Shown here: one piece after another, positions 49,970-59,642 of the stretch
How the letters are laid out: every line of letters begins with the position of its first letter
Numbering within the stretch: position 1 is the first letter of the stretch
Source: Micrococcales bacterium KH10
Lineage (GTDB): Bacteria; Actinomycetota; Actinomycetes; Actinomycetales; Cellulomonadaceae
NCBI GenBank assembly: GCA_900188465.1
Contig: FZPE01000004.1
Location: forward strand, 1-64,000
Length of the DNA stretch: 64,000 bases
Direction: 5' to 3'
Notes under the pieces: model-generated
Databases searched by the model: none
What the model was told of the DNA's origin: nothing
What the model saw: only the letters and a program-made list of their open reading frames with translations
Made by a program: the position numbers and the translations under genes

Positions 49970-51184
49970 ATGAGTCAGACACCACAGCCAGCGCACGGCC
50001 AGGGCGAGGAAGGTTTCGCCACCCGGGCGATTCACTCGGGTCAAGAACCTGACCCGAGCACCGGGGCGGTGATTCCCCCTATCTACATCTCGTCGACCTA
50101 CCTGCAGGACGAAGTCGGCGTGATGCGCGCCGGATACGACTATGCCCGTGCCGGACACCCGACCCGCAGCGCCCTCGAAACGGCGCTCGCCGCCGTCGAG
50201 GGAGCCGATAGCGCGTACACCTTCGCATCAGGGCTTGCGGCCGAAGACGCCCTGTTACGAGCGGTTCTGCGACCGGGGGATCACATTGTGATCCCGTCAG
50301 ACGCCTACGGCGGCACCTACCGCCTCATTTCGAAGGTTTTCGGACCGTGGGGCATCGCACACACCGCAGTGGACACGTCTGATCCGCAGGCACTGGCGGA
50401 GGCGATCCAGCCGGGGCGAACCCGCATAGTGTGGGTGGAAACGCCGTCCAACCCCCTGCTTGGTATCACGGATATCGCACAAGCTGCGCGGGTCGCCCAC
50501 GATGCCGGTGCTCTGCTGGTCGTGGACAACACTTTCGCCACTCCAGCGTTGCAGCGGCCCCTCGCGCTGGGCGCTGATGTAGTGGTGCACTCGACCACCA
50601 AGTACATCGGCGGACACTCTGATGTGATCGGTGGGGCGGTGGCCTTTCGGAAGGATGCGCCGTTGTCAGGACCCGCCGCGCGGTCGTCCGATACATCGTC
50701 GTTGGCAGACGCGGTGAAATTTCAGCAGTTCGCCGTGGGCGGCGGGCAAGGCCCCGTCGATCTGTATCTGACTCTACGTGGTTTGAAAACGCTGGAAGTG
50801 CGCATGGCGCGGCACTGTGAGAACGCCGCGGTCATCGCGGAACTGTTGACCTCGCGACTCGGTGCCGAGGCTGTGCTCTACCCCGGTTTGGCGTCGCATC
50901 CCGGGCACGAAGCGGCGGCGCAGCAGATGACAGGGTTCGGCGGCATGGTGTCATTTCGGGCCGGGTCAGCTGCGGCCGCGCGGCGAATCGTGGAGAGCAC
51001 GAGGCTGTTCACGCTCGCTGAATCGCTTGGCGGTGTTGAGTCTCTGATCGAATACCCATATGCGATGACCCACGCGTCGGTGGTCGGTTCACAACTTGAA
51101 GTTCCCGAGGATTTGGTGCGGCTATCCGTCGGCATCGAGACCATCGATGACCTTGTGGCCGATCTCGAGCAGGCTCTCACCTAA
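49970..51184 (+). CDS. metB: Cystathionine gamma-synthase/lyase
   Basis: 404 residues. PLP lysine 211 in VVHSTTKYIGGHSD, YDYARAGHPTR and VVDNTFATPALQRPL are typical. Next to cbs, the enzyme could work in either direction of transsulfuration; sequence does not decide between synthase and lyase. GGAG lies in the last cbs codons. Confidence 0.92.
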   Translation: MSQTPQPAHGQGEEGFATRAIHSGQEPDPSTGAVIPPIYISSTYLQDEVGVMRAGYDYARAGHPTRSALETALAAVEGADSAYTFASGLAAEDALLRAVLRPGDHIVIPSDAYGGTYRLISKVFGPWGIAHTAVDTSDPQALAEAIQPGRTRIVWVETPSNPLLGITDIAQAARVAHDAGALLVVDNTFATPALQRPLALGADVVVHSTTKYIGGHSDVIGGAVAFRKDAPLSGPAARSSDTSSLADAVKFQQFAVGGGQGPVDLYLTLRGLKTLEVRMARHCENAAVIAELLTSRLGAEAVLYPGLASHPGHEAAAQQMTGFGGMVSFRAGSAAAARRIVESTRLFTLAESLGGVESLIEYPYAMTHASVVGSQLEVPEDLVRLSVGIETIDDLVADLEQALT

Positions 51185-51219
51185 GCGCGCCGCGCCGCGC
51201 GCCTATCGATCCGTGGTGA

Positions 51220-51281
51220 ACCGTCGCGAAATTCGTAGGCCGTCCTCGCATACTAGGCAAGGTTACGAATTTCGCGACGGT
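51220..51281 (+). repeat. Stem-loop repeat, copy C
   Basis: Perfect 18-bp arms (51220-51237 and 51264-51281) with a 26-nt loop containing ctcgcatactaggcaa. Located 35 nt after metB, before the convergent lacI-type gene. It might double as a terminator, but the conserved loop is not needed for that. Confidence 0.85.
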
Positions 51282-51317
51282 GCACGGATTTAGTGCAGGC
51301 GTGTGCGACGAGGGCCG

Positions 51318-51346
51318 TGATCTCGACGGGCTCGATCAGCGGGTTT
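51318..51346. repeat. Interspersed repeat fragment
   Basis: tgatctcgacgggctcgatcagcgg, a relative of the units in the tag and ATPase genes, just before the end of the minus-strand repressor gene. Confidence 0.45.
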
Positions 51347-51350
51347 GGCG

Positions 51351-52373
51351 CTAGGCAGACTTTCCTGGCACGAATGTCGGCTCGATGATCGCGATTCGAT
51401 CGGAGTCGTATTCGGCGTCGGGGTCTTCAATACGCTTGAGCAAGTGCTCTGTCGCCAACGTAGCCATCTCTTTGACCGGGTTCTGCACGGTGGTCAATTG
51501 CGGGATTGTGTTCTGCGCAAAACCGAGGTTGTCGAAACCGACCACTGAGATCTGATCGGGCACCTTGATGCCTCGGGTCGCCAGGACCTGCAGTGCTCCA
51601 GCCGCCAACTGGTCCGATGCCGCGAAGACTGCGTCGATGCTGCCATCGCGGTCCAGCAACTCGGCCATAGCGCGGCTACCGCCGCCCACGGTGAAGTCGC
51701 CGTGCGCCACGAGGTCGTCGGGCAAGCCGGCAGCTTGGACAGTCTTGCGCCAGCCTTCGAGTCTATCCACACCAGCAGCCATATCGAGCGGACCGGTGAT
51801 GGTCGCGATCCGTCGTGCCCCACGATCAACCAGGTGCTGGGTGGCGATCTCTGCCCCGCGGACATTGTTCACATCGACGTAGCGCAGGCCCGGCTGTGGC
51901 TGAATGGGCCGTCCGACAAAATAGGACGGGATACGAGTACTGGCCAGGACTTCTTCGAGGCCGTCATCACGGTGATGTGAGACGACAATCGTGCCGTCGA
52001 CATGCCCGCCCCGCAGGTACTGGCCGATACGTTGGATTCGATCTTCGGCATGGTTTCCGATCAACAGCACCAGTTGAATACCGGCGTCAGCGGCAGTGTT
52101 GTTCACACCGCTGACCGCCTGACCAAGGAACGGATCAGACAGAATACGCCCGTCATCTTCCGGAATGATCAGAGCAATCGAGTGCGTGCGCCGGGTGACG
52201 AGTGATCGCGCGGCCTGGTTTGGAACGTATCCGAGCCGTTCGATGGCGTATTCCACAGCCCGCTGCGTTGCGGGCGCCACCCTGACTGCACCGTTGATCA
52301 CACGTGAGGCGGTTGAACGTGACACTCCAGCTGCGATCGCAACTTCTTCGAGCGTAGGGGGGCGCCTTTCCAT
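51351..52373 (-). CDS. LacI-family repressor of the beta-glucoside operon
   Basis: 340 residues. N-terminal helix-turn-helix TLEEVAIAAGVSRSTASRVI with the hinge YVPNQAARSLVTRRTHSIAL, then a periplasmic-binding-type effector domain. It lies directly downstream of the GH1 gene on the same strand, and likely binds the TGGGAnCG-type palindromes upstream of the binding-protein gene. The inducer is probably a beta-linked oligosaccharide. Confidence 0.93.
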   Translation of the reverse strand: MERRPPTLEEVAIAAGVSRSTASRVINGAVRVAPATQRAVEYAIERLGYVPNQAARSLVTRRTHSIALIIPEDDGRILSDPFLGQAVSGVNNTAADAGIQLVLLIGNHAEDRIQRIGQYLRGGHVDGTIVVSHHRDDGLEEVLASTRIPSYFVGRPIQPQPGLRYVDVNNVRGAEIATQHLVDRGARRIATITGPLDMAAGVDRLEGWRKTVQAAGLPDDLVAHGDFTVGGGSRAMAELLDRDGSIDAVFAASDQLAAGALQVLATRGIKVPDQISVVGFDNLGFAQNTIPQLTTVQNPVKEMATLATEHLLKRIEDPDAEYDSDRIAIIEPTFVPGKSA

Positions 52374-52410
52374 GGACTATCCTCCTGGCAATTTGGTGAG
52401 AGTTCTTTTA

Positions 52411-53844
52411 TTAGACTGTAACAGCGTTTTCACGGCTCACCTGGGAGTACCATCGACCACTTGCTTTGATGATTCGCTCCTGCGTGGTGAAATCGACGTA
52501 AACAATTCCAAAACGCTTGCCATAACCCCACGCCCACTCGAAGTTATCCAGCAGTGACCACGCGAAGTAGCCGTCTACGGGAGCACCCGATTCGATCGCC
52601 TCGTGAACTGCGACGAGATGCTGCTTGACGTAATCCAGCCGATCCAGATCATTGACTCGACCAGTGTCATCGACCCGGTCGTTGAAAGCAGCGCCATTCT
52701 CAGTGATGTAAAGCCTGGTGTTGCTGCCGTTGATGTAATCCTTGTCCAGGTGGACGAGCAACCGTCGCAGCCCCTCAGGCTGGATCTCCCAGTCCTGAGC
52801 GGTACGCGGCAGGCCGCGCGAATGCACATACATCCCTTCGTCGAGCACGAAAGGGGATGACGTTGGCCGGTCGACGGGAGCCTCCGTTGAAATCGCCGTG
52901 GGATCGGGACGATGCCCGACTGCCTCACCGTGATAGTAGTTCACTCCCAAGGCATCGATGGGAGCGTTGATGATCTCGAGATCACCGTCGTGGATGGCCT
53001 CGTCCAAGGGCGCGAACCGTCCGGCTTGTTGCAGCGCCTCCATCAGATCAACGGGATATTGTCCCCGAAACAACGGGTCCAAGAAGAAACTGTTGTGTTG
53101 GGACTCGAACTGGCGGGCTGCAGCGACATCTCGCGGATCTGTCGGATCGACTGGATCCGCGAGCGTGAAGTTCAGCGTCAGCCCGAGATTCGATTCAGGC
53201 GCCGCGTTGCGCAGTTCCGCCATGGCCAGGCCATGAGCCAGGAGCAGATGGTGTCCGGCCACCAGTCCTGCAGTGCTGTCTTGGCGCCCTGGCGCGTGTA
53301 CGCCGGCGGTGTAGCCCAAGAACGCACTGCACCACGGTTCATTCAGGGTGGTCCAGGTCGAGATCCGATCACCGAGCGTGTCGTACACCGTCATCGCATA
53401 CTCGACGAAGAGCTCCGCGACGTCGCGGTTGGTCCACCCGCCGCGATCTTCGAGAGCCTGTGGCAGATCCCAATGGTAGAGAGTGATCCACGGTGTGATG
53501 CCGTTGTCTAGGAGTGAGTCGACTAGCCGGGAATAGTAATCCAGGCCTTCTTGATTGATCCCGGACTTGCCCGACTTGCCGTCAGGTCGCACTCGTGCCC
53601 AGGATGTCGAAAACCGGTAAGACTGCACGTTGAGATCGCTCATCAGGGCGACATCGTCCTGATACCGGTGATATTGATCGCAGGCTACATCGCCATTGTC
53701 TCCGCCGATGACAGCACCGGGAATGCGGGCGAACTTGTCCCAGATCGAATCTTTGCGCCCGTACTGATGCGCCGCCCCTTCGACTTGAAATGCAGCGGTG
53801 GCCGCCCCCCAGAGGAAGCCGGGCGGAAACTCTAATTTGGTCAT
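52411..53844 (-). CDS. bglB: GH1 beta-glucosidase
   Basis: 477 residues from the ATG at 53844, overlapping the permease stop (ATGA); the longer upstream frame is antisense to permease. Acid/base Glu169 in TLNEPW and nucleophile Glu382 in YITENGAA; N-terminal FLWGAATAAFQVEGA. No signal peptide, so it hydrolyses imported beta-glucosides or cellobiose in the cytoplasm. Confidence 0.95.
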   Translation of the reverse strand: MTKLEFPPGFLWGAATAAFQVEGAAHQYGRKDSIWDKFARIPGAVIGGDNGDVACDQYHRYQDDVALMSDLNVQSYRFSTSWARVRPDGKSGKSGINQEGLDYYSRLVDSLLDNGITPWITLYHWDLPQALEDRGGWTNRDVAELFVEYAMTVYDTLGDRISTWTTLNEPWCSAFLGYTAGVHAPGRQDSTAGLVAGHHLLLAHGLAMAELRNAAPESNLGLTLNFTLADPVDPTDPRDVAAARQFESQHNSFFLDPLFRGQYPVDLMEALQQAGRFAPLDEAIHDGDLEIINAPIDALGVNYYHGEAVGHRPDPTAISTEAPVDRPTSSPFVLDEGMYVHSRGLPRTAQDWEIQPEGLRRLLVHLDKDYINGSNTRLYITENGAAFNDRVDDTGRVNDLDRLDYVKQHLVAVHEAIESGAPVDGYFAWSLLDNFEWAWGYGKRFGIVYVDFTTQERIIKASGRWYSQVSRENAVTV

Positions 53845-54740
53845 CCTTTGACGGCTCCTTGCATAATCCCGGAGACCAGTTGGCGTCCGGCAACGAAAAA
53901 CAGCAGGATCAGCGGCACTGTGGTGAGCAACACGCCGGTCATGATCAACGAGTAATCCTTCGACAGTGAGGTCTGGATGAGCTGCACCGCGATGGGAAGT
54001 GTCGGGTTCTGTGACCCCAGCACAATCGATGGCCACAGATAATTGGTCCACGATCCGATGAACGTAAACAGAGCGAGCATCGTCGCAGCAGGCCGAGCCG
54101 CGGGCAGTGCGACCGCCCAGAAGGTGCGGATCATCGAACAGCCATCGACTCGAGCCGCTTCGATCAGTTCCATCGGCAACGCTGCATCGAGATACTGCGT
54201 CATCCAGAACACGCCGAAAGCTGTCACCAAGCCCGGCACGATCACCGCTATCAGCTCACCTTGCCAGCCGAACTTCGTCGCAATGATGAACAGCGGAACG
54301 ATGCCCAACTGAGTCGGCACGGCCATGGTGGCGATGATAAATATCAACAGACCGCGACGGCCACGGAAGCGCAACTTGGAGAAGGCATATCCGGCCAAAG
54401 TGGCAAAGAAGACCACTGAGACCGACGTGACCACGGAGATGATGATCGAATTTCGCAACGCGAGTGGCAGGTTGACGTTCTCGTTCGAGAAGACCTTCCC
54501 GACGTTGTCGGTGAAATTCGGTCCGGGGATCAGCGACGGAATGGGATTTTGCGCGATGGTGATCTGATCGGACGACGCCAACAAGAAGGTGTAATACAGC
54601 GGATAGATCGAGATCAGCAAAATGATCGTCAATATCGTGTAGGTCAGCCAGCCGGGTCGACGACCGCTACCGCGACGCCGCTGCTCAGAGCGCGCAGCCT
54701 GATTGCTCACAGTCTGCGCGATGACAGGGATCGAAGTCAT
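53841..54740 (-). CDS. Beta-glucoside ABC importer permease 2
   Basis: 299 residues, about six helices, MalG/CelG type. The EAA loop reads ELIEAARVDGCSMIRTFWAVALP. Overlaps both neighbours by 4 nt. No ATPase gene is in the operon, so a shared MsiK-type ATPase elsewhere is expected. Confidence 0.92.
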   Translation of the reverse strand: MTSIPVIAQTVSNQAARSEQRRRGSGRRPGWLTYTILTIILLISIYPLYYTFLLASSDQITIAQNPIPSLIPGPNFTDNVGKVFSNENVNLPLALRNSIIISVVTSVSVVFFATLAGYAFSKLRFRGRRGLLIFIIATMAVPTQLGIVPLFIIATKFGWQGELIAVIVPGLVTAFGVFWMTQYLDAALPMELIEAARVDGCSMIRTFWAVALPAARPAATMLALFTFIGSWTNYLWPSIVLGSQNPTLPIAVQLIQTSLSKDYSLIMTGVLLTTVPLILLFFVAGRQLVSGIMQGAVKG

Positions 54741-55879
54741 CGTTGCCCTCCTTCGCTGGCGTCCTGCTTATCTCGGCCCTTTAGTTGATTGCGTCTGAAC
54801 GACTGTTGTTGGCGCAAGACTTTCTGTTTCGCCTGCTTCGCGGCGGCACGTGATGTTCGTCTTTGCTCGCGAGTTATCTTCGGACCGGCGCTCGCAATAG
54901 TGCGGGTAAGCAGGAAGTTGATCGCTCCGATGACCAAGATCAGCAGGAAGAGCATCCAGGCCACGGCGCTCGCCCGGCCGAAACCGTTGCGCACGCTGCC
55001 GGACCAACCGAGATCTCGGAGGTACATGGTCATCGTGAGGAACTGCCCTGACGCGCCGCCGGATGATCCAGCACGACTGGAGTCGAACATGACTGCCTCG
55101 TCAAAGATCTGCAATCCGCCGATAGTCGACGTGATGATCACGAAGATCATGGTCGGTCGAATCATTGGCAAGGTGACGGAACGGAACTGCCGCCATCGGC
55201 CCGCCCCGTCGATGATCGCCGCTTCATAGAGATCCTTGTTGATCGCCTGCATTGCGGCCAACAGGATCAAAGTGTTGTACCCGGTCCAGCGGAAGTTCAC
55301 CATCGAGGCAATAGCGATGTGCGACGCGAGCGGCTCGACGTGCCAGGCGATAGGGCTTAACCCGATGCCTTCGAGAATGGCGTTGAAGAAACCGTAACGG
55401 TCAGCGAACATCTTGCCGAAGATCAGCGACACGGCAACCGGTGCGACTACGTAGGGCAGCAGCACGCTCATGCGCCAGAATGTCTTGGCGCGCAGGTTGG
55501 CGTTGAGTACCGCTGCAATGAACGTCGCAGCCATGATCTGAGGCACCGACGACAGCAGGAAGATTGAGAAGGTGTTGCGTAGCGCGATCCAGAACTTTGG
55601 CTGTCCCAACTCTGTCAGGAAGTTTTGGGTTCCGACGAAATCGCCCTGTTGCGGTGACGTTGGCAATATGTCCCAGTAGTGCAGCGCAAGATAGCCGGTG
55701 TACAGCAATGGGAACAGACCGACTACTGCGAAAAGAATGAAGAAGGGTGCGACGTAAAGGTACGGCGAAGCTTTGACGTCGATTCGGCCCCAGCGGGCCC
55801 GCGCAGGAGCGGATCGGAAGGTCCGATAAAACCAGCCGTGTCCTGTGGACACTTCCGATCCGCTGCCCACGGTTGTCAC
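54737..55879 (-). CDS. Beta-glucoside ABC importer permease 1
   Basis: 380 residues, MalF/CelF type with the EAA loop DLYEAAIIDGAGRWRQFRSVTLP. An unusually long C-terminal basic tail (about residues 335-380, rich in Arg, Lys and Gln) follows the last helix. It overlaps the binding-protein gene by 4 nt. Confidence 0.92.
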   Translation of the reverse strand: MTTVGSGSEVSTGHGWFYRTFRSAPARARWGRIDVKASPYLYVAPFFILFAVVGLFPLLYTGYLALHYWDILPTSPQQGDFVGTQNFLTELGQPKFWIALRNTFSIFLLSSVPQIMAATFIAAVLNANLRAKTFWRMSVLLPYVVAPVAVSLIFGKMFADRYGFFNAILEGIGLSPIAWHVEPLASHIAIASMVNFRWTGYNTLILLAAMQAINKDLYEAAIIDGAGRWRQFRSVTLPMIRPTMIFVIITSTIGGLQIFDEAVMFDSSRAGSSGGASGQFLTMTMYLRDLGWSGSVRNGFGRASAVAWMLFLLILVIGAINFLLTRTIASAGPKITREQRRTSRAAAKQAKQKVLRQQQSFRRNQLKGRDKQDASEGGQR

Positions 55880-57207
55880 AGTCCGAGGCTCTTGAAGTCA
55901 GCCACTGCTTGCTGCCAAGCTTCATCGACTGACTGGCTCTGCTCGATGTCGACGCGGTTCAGTGCATCCTGAACGGTCTGGTGAATCGCTGCGAAGTTCG
56001 GGCCCACGTAAGGCACCACGGTAATGGCCGCAGCACGGTTAGCGAAGATTTCGCCCACCGGTGCGTCGTTGAAGAACGGGTTGACCTTGTCCTGGACCTC
56101 AGGTGTCTGCTGAGCCTCGATCTGGCTTGGGAAGTTACCGACCTCGGTGAAGACCTTGGCGGTCTGCTCCGGAGCAGTCAACCAGGCGGCCAACTTCTTA
56201 GCCTCTTCGATGTTCGCGCCCTGTGCTGGAACGGTGAGGTAGGAACCACCCCAGTTACCGCCGCCGCCAGGGAAGACGTCAGCGATGTTCCAGCCGTCAA
56301 CGCCAGCGGCGCTGTTCTCGATGATCGGGGTCATCCAAGCCGGGCAGAGCATGGTGGCGAAAGCACCGTTCTGGAATGCTGAGAACCAGTCGTCGCCCCA
56401 CTGTCCGAAGTGCGCGGACAGTCCGTCCTCAACCGATGCCTTGGCGATCTGCTCGTACAGGCCCTTGATGGTGTTGTTGGTTTCCAGGTCCATCGGCGTG
56501 CCGTCGGAGTTTTCGTAGGCGTTCTCTACTTGCTTGACCATAGCCTGGTAGTTGGCGCCAGCCGAGTCGAACCAAGCCTTGTCAGATTTGGCGACGAAGT
56601 CCTTGCCGACCTCGAAGTATCGGTCCCAATCACCCTCAAGCAACGCGGCGACCTCGGCGCGGTCGGTTGGCAGGCCAGCCTCTTCGAAGAGGTCTTGGCG
56701 GTAGCAGATCGCTTCGGGACCGGTGTCGGTAGCGTATCCGAGGAGTGTGCCGTCAACTGTGGCCGGTTCGACGATGTATGCCGGCCAGCGTCCGTCAAGT
56801 GAACTGTCGGACAGATCAGCGAACAGACTGGCGCTCTGAGCGAACTCTGGCATCCAGTCGCCTTCGATGGCCTGGACGTCGGGCAATCCGGAGCCTGCCG
56901 CGAGGCCGGACTTAACCGTGGCCATGACCTCGCCGGCTTCCGCTGCGAGAACCTCTTCGATCTTGATGTGAGGGTTCTCTTCCATGTATTGGTCGTAGAG
57001 TCCGGCTGCTTTGTAGCCGAACTCGTTGAAGGTACCGACGCGCAGTGTGATCTCTTCGCCGGAGGAGTTGTCTGAGTTGTTGCTCTGACCGTCGTTGTTC
57101 GGGGTCTCCGAACCATCAGAACCACCGCTACATGCGGCCAGGGCAAATGCCAAGGTGAGTGCGGTCGCGCCAGCGGCGGCAGTCCGCAACCTTAGTGCGT
57201 GTTTCAT
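55876..57207 (-). CDS. Beta-glucoside ABC importer binding lipoprotein
   Basis: 443 residues, lipobox at Cys26 (ALAAC), Ser/Asn/Asp linker, then a type 1 extracellular binding fold (SBP_bac_1) with GDWMPEFAQSASLFADLSD and AAWLTAPEQTAKVF. First gene of the minus-strand operon binding protein, permeases, GH1, then lacI. Confidence 0.93.
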   Translation of the reverse strand: MKHALRLRTAAAGATALTLAFALAACSGGSDGSETPNNDGQSNNSDNSSGEEITLRVGTFNEFGYKAAGLYDQYMEENPHIKIEEVLAAEAGEVMATVKSGLAAGSGLPDVQAIEGDWMPEFAQSASLFADLSDSSLDGRWPAYIVEPATVDGTLLGYATDTGPEAICYRQDLFEEAGLPTDRAEVAALLEGDWDRYFEVGKDFVAKSDKAWFDSAGANYQAMVKQVENAYENSDGTPMDLETNNTIKGLYEQIAKASVEDGLSAHFGQWGDDWFSAFQNGAFATMLCPAWMTPIIENSAAGVDGWNIADVFPGGGGNWGGSYLTVPAQGANIEEAKKLAAWLTAPEQTAKVFTEVGNFPSQIEAQQTPEVQDKVNPFFNDAPVGEIFANRAAAITVVPYVGPNFAAIHQTVQDALNRVDIEQSQSVDEAWQQAVADFKSLGL

Positions 57208-57247
57208 CGTGTCTTGACTCCTTAATCGTCAGGCAACCACAACAATG

Positions 57248-57261
57248 TGGTAGCGCTGCCT
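57248..57261. promoter_or_regulatory. LacI-type operator-like site, proximal
   Basis: TGGTAGCGCTGCCT, centred on AGCGCT, 41 nt upstream of the binding-protein start. It resembles the CelR/BglR type operator TGGGAGCGCTCCCA. Confidence 0.5.
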
Positions 57262-57324
57262 CGCAGCATCGCGAAACGGGGGTGTCTTGTGCGAAATCGT
57301 TCAAGCGGTGAGCGACCCCACGCA

Positions 57325-57338
57325 TGGGAACGGTCCCA
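57325..57338. promoter_or_regulatory. LacI-type operator-like site, middle
   Basis: TGGGAACGGTCCCA, one base pair off a perfect palindrome, 31 bp (about three helical turns) from the distal site. Confidence 0.6.
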
Positions 57339-57346
57339 ATGCGACC

Positions 57347-57376
57347 ATGCTCCCCTGGGAACGTTCCCTCGGTCAA
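57347..57376 (-). promoter_or_regulatory. Probable promoter of the beta-glucoside operon
   Basis: On the minus strand TTGACC (57376-57371), an 18-bp spacer, then a weak GAGCAT (57352-57347). The distal operator lies within the spacer. Confidence 0.4.
57356..57369. promoter_or_regulatory. LacI-type operator-like site, distal
   Basis: TGGGAACGTTCCCT with a perfect 12-bp core palindrome. It sits between the likely -35 and -10 elements, so binding here would block RNA polymerase. Confidence 0.65.
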
Positions 57377-57419
57377 CCGCAGGGTGCCTTACAAAGGGGT
57401 TCGTTACGTGATCGTTACA

Positions 57420-57926
57420 TTACGAGGGGCTGTCGAGCCACGTTTGTAATGCTGATTCAAGTTGTCCAATTATGCGGCTCAAAGTCTCTGTGACCGCGCG
57501 TTCAATCATCGCTCCCAGAAGAGGTACATTCGATGTCACATCGAGGTCATAGTGCAATCGGGAGCCACGTTCCGTCGGAACCAGACGAGTGTTCCCCTTG
57601 GCGTGGACGGGGGCGCCGGAGATATCCAGAACGGCAGTGCCATACCGTGGTCCGTCCTCTCCCTCTAGCGGACGCGACCAGGCTTCGACTTGGCGAATCT
57701 CGATGGCCGAGCCGACGAAGCCGCGAGCTTGCGTGGGGATCAGATCGGTGGGCACGTTGCGACGCGCCACCAGGGTCACGTCACCTTCGTCGGTGATGTT
57801 GACAGTGACATCAGTCAATTCAGCGCCAGCCATCTCAGTGAGATACTCAACGAATTTGGCATCGCATAGCGCCTGCAACACCGTCTGAGGTCCGTGATCC
57901 ACATCAATGTGAACGTCGATCTGCAT
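57420..57926 (-). CDS. DUF2505 protein
   Basis: 168 residues, START/SRPBCC-like fold used for a hydrophobic ligand. Features ALCDAKFVEYLTEMAGAEL, RRNVPTDLIPTQARGFVG and a C-terminal helix MIERAVTETLSRIIGQLESA typical of the family. Common in actinobacteria next to the PdtaS-like kinase gene; role unknown. Divergent from the kinase. Confidence 0.85.
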   Translation of the reverse strand: MQIDVHIDVDHGPQTVLQALCDAKFVEYLTEMAGAELTDVTVNITDEGDVTLVARRNVPTDLIPTQARGFVGSAIEIRQVEAWSRPLEGEDGPRYGTAVLDISGAPVHAKGNTRLVPTERGSRLHYDLDVTSNVPLLGAMIERAVTETLSRIIGQLESALQTWLDSPS

Positions 57927-58113
57927 GAGGCACCCTTTACTTCGGAGCGATTATGGCGAGCATATATGGGCCAGCGTAGTTGTCTTGGCCGTTTGTTGCG
58001 CGCTTCCCGCGGTCGGGTGCGCGTCTTGCCGGTCGGTGAGGGCTATTCGACTGAGAACAGGGGCGGGTTCGGTAATCGCGCGTGGGATGCGTATCGTAAA
58101 GATCGTGTCGACC

Positions 58114-59565
58114 ATGAGCGAACTGATCGCCGCCCATACGAAACTGCAACCCCACGATGCGGACTGGCTGCACCTGCTCGTGGGGGACTGGCAGTTGATC
58201 TCCGATCTCGCCTTCGCAGACCTGGTGCTGTGGGTGCCGACTACCGCCGGAACCTTCATCGCGGTCGCGCAATGTCGGCCGAGCACCGGTGCGACAGTGC
58301 ACTATGACGACATCGTGGGGTCAGTTGTGCCGGACGGATCCAAAGCAGAACTGGAACACGCGCTGAAATCGCGCGAGATCCGTCGCACCAGGGAGCCGCG
58401 CTGGTTCGGCACCTATGCGGTGCGTGAGGACACTATTCCAGTAGTGCATAACGGTCACGCCATTGCAGTGCTGGTGCGCCAGACAAACCTCGGATCGGGT
58501 CGCACGCCGAGTCGGCTGGAACTCAACTACGTCGAGGCCGCTGACGAACTGCTGTCAATGATCGCCGCGGGAGACTTTCCGACACCAGATGGCGCGGCCG
58601 GGTCAAGACGCGGCGCGCCGCGCGTGGGCGATGGTTTGATCAGGCTCAACCCTGAAGGTGAAGTGCTCTACGCCAGTCCGAACGCGCTCAGCTGTTTTCA
58701 CCGGCTCGGGGTGATGGGGGCACTCGTCGGGGATTCGCTTGTCGAAGTCGTCACGGCGTTGGTCGAGCACAAAGTTCCCGTGGACGAGTCAATGCCGCTG
58801 GTATTGCTCGGCAAAGCGGCCTGGCGCACTGAAATCGAGGCGCGTGGCGTCAACCTGTCACTGCGCGCGGTACCGCTGATGGACGTCGCCGGCCGTCGTA
58901 GCGGCGCGGTGGTGCTGTGCCGTGACGTATCGGATCTGCGACGGCGGGAACGAGAACTCATCACGAAAGATGCAACCATCCGGGAGATCCACCACCGCGT
59001 CAAGAACAATCTGCAGACGGTGGCGGCGCTACTGCGACTGCAGGCGCGTCGTATGACCACCCCGGAAGCGCGCGCGGCGCTGGAAGAAGCGATGCGTCGC
59101 GTCAGCACCATCGCCCTGGTCCACGATTCGCTTTCGCAGAACATCGACGAGCGGGTCGAATTCGACGCGATGGTTGGACGAGTGCTCCGGTTGGCTGCCG
59201 ACGTAGCTGCGGCCGATATCCCGGTTCGTACCGTCACTCACGGCAAATTTGGGTCAGTGCCAGCTGAAGCCGCGACAGCGTTAGCGCTCGTCCTGACTGA
59301 ACTGGTGACCAACGCGGTCGAACACGGGCTCGCCGTGGTCGGGGGAGGCACTGTCGAGGTCTCCGTCGAGCACACCAATGCGGGTCTGCACATCGTCGTG
59401 AGCGACGATGGACGGGGCATGCCCGATGATGGTCCAGGCGGCGGGTTGGGAACTCAGATCGTATCGACGTTGGTCGCCAACGAGCTGCGTGGGTCGATCA
59501 CCTGGAATCCTCGCGCGGGTGGGGGCACCGAGGTCCATATGGATGTGCCGCTCGACGATGACTAA
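58114..59565 (+). CDS. pdtaS: PdtaS-like sensor histidine kinase
   Basis: Cytosolic kinase of 483 residues. N-terminal GAF-like domain (HLLVGDWQLISDLAFADLVLW), a PAS domain (about 170-280), HisKA_2 with phospho-acceptor HH at 293-294 (REIHHRVKNNLQTVAALLR), and an HATPase with ELVTNAVEHGL and GGGLGTQIV. ATG at 58114 chosen by similarity to M. tuberculosis PdtaS (Rv3220c), which signals through the antiterminator PdtaR; no PdtaR gene is in this window. whiB follows, as in mycobacteria. Confidence 0.9.
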   Translation: MSELIAAHTKLQPHDADWLHLLVGDWQLISDLAFADLVLWVPTTAGTFIAVAQCRPSTGATVHYDDIVGSVVPDGSKAELEHALKSREIRRTREPRWFGTYAVREDTIPVVHNGHAIAVLVRQTNLGSGRTPSRLELNYVEAADELLSMIAAGDFPTPDGAAGSRRGAPRVGDGLIRLNPEGEVLYASPNALSCFHRLGVMGALVGDSLVEVVTALVEHKVPVDESMPLVLLGKAAWRTEIEARGVNLSLRAVPLMDVAGRRSGAVVLCRDVSDLRRRERELITKDATIREIHHRVKNNLQTVAALLRLQARRMTTPEARAALEEAMRRVSTIALVHDSLSQNIDERVEFDAMVGRVLRLAADVAAADIPVRTVTHGKFGSVPAEAATALALVLTELVTNAVEHGLAVVGGGTVEVSVEHTNAGLHIVVSDDGRGMPDDGPGGGLGTQIVSTLVANELRGSITWNPRAGGGTEVHMDVPLDDD

Positions 59566-59569
59566 ACGA

Positions 59570-59607
59570 ACCAGCCGTTCAGCACCCGCGGGTGCTGAAC
59601 GGCTGGT
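59570..59607. terminator. Bidirectional terminator between the kinase and whiB
   Basis: A 38-nt perfect palindrome (arms accagccgttcagcaccc), 4 nt after the kinase stop and 35 nt after the whiB stop. Confidence 0.75.
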
Positions 59608-59642
59608 CGGCGACCAAGTCGCAGAAAGTCCTTTGAGAAGGA

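Noticed and set aside
57927-58113. N-terminal extension of the PdtaS-like kinase from 57925
   Set aside because: It overlaps the divergent DUF2505 start, and the family begins at MSEL; the extension has no homology-like features.
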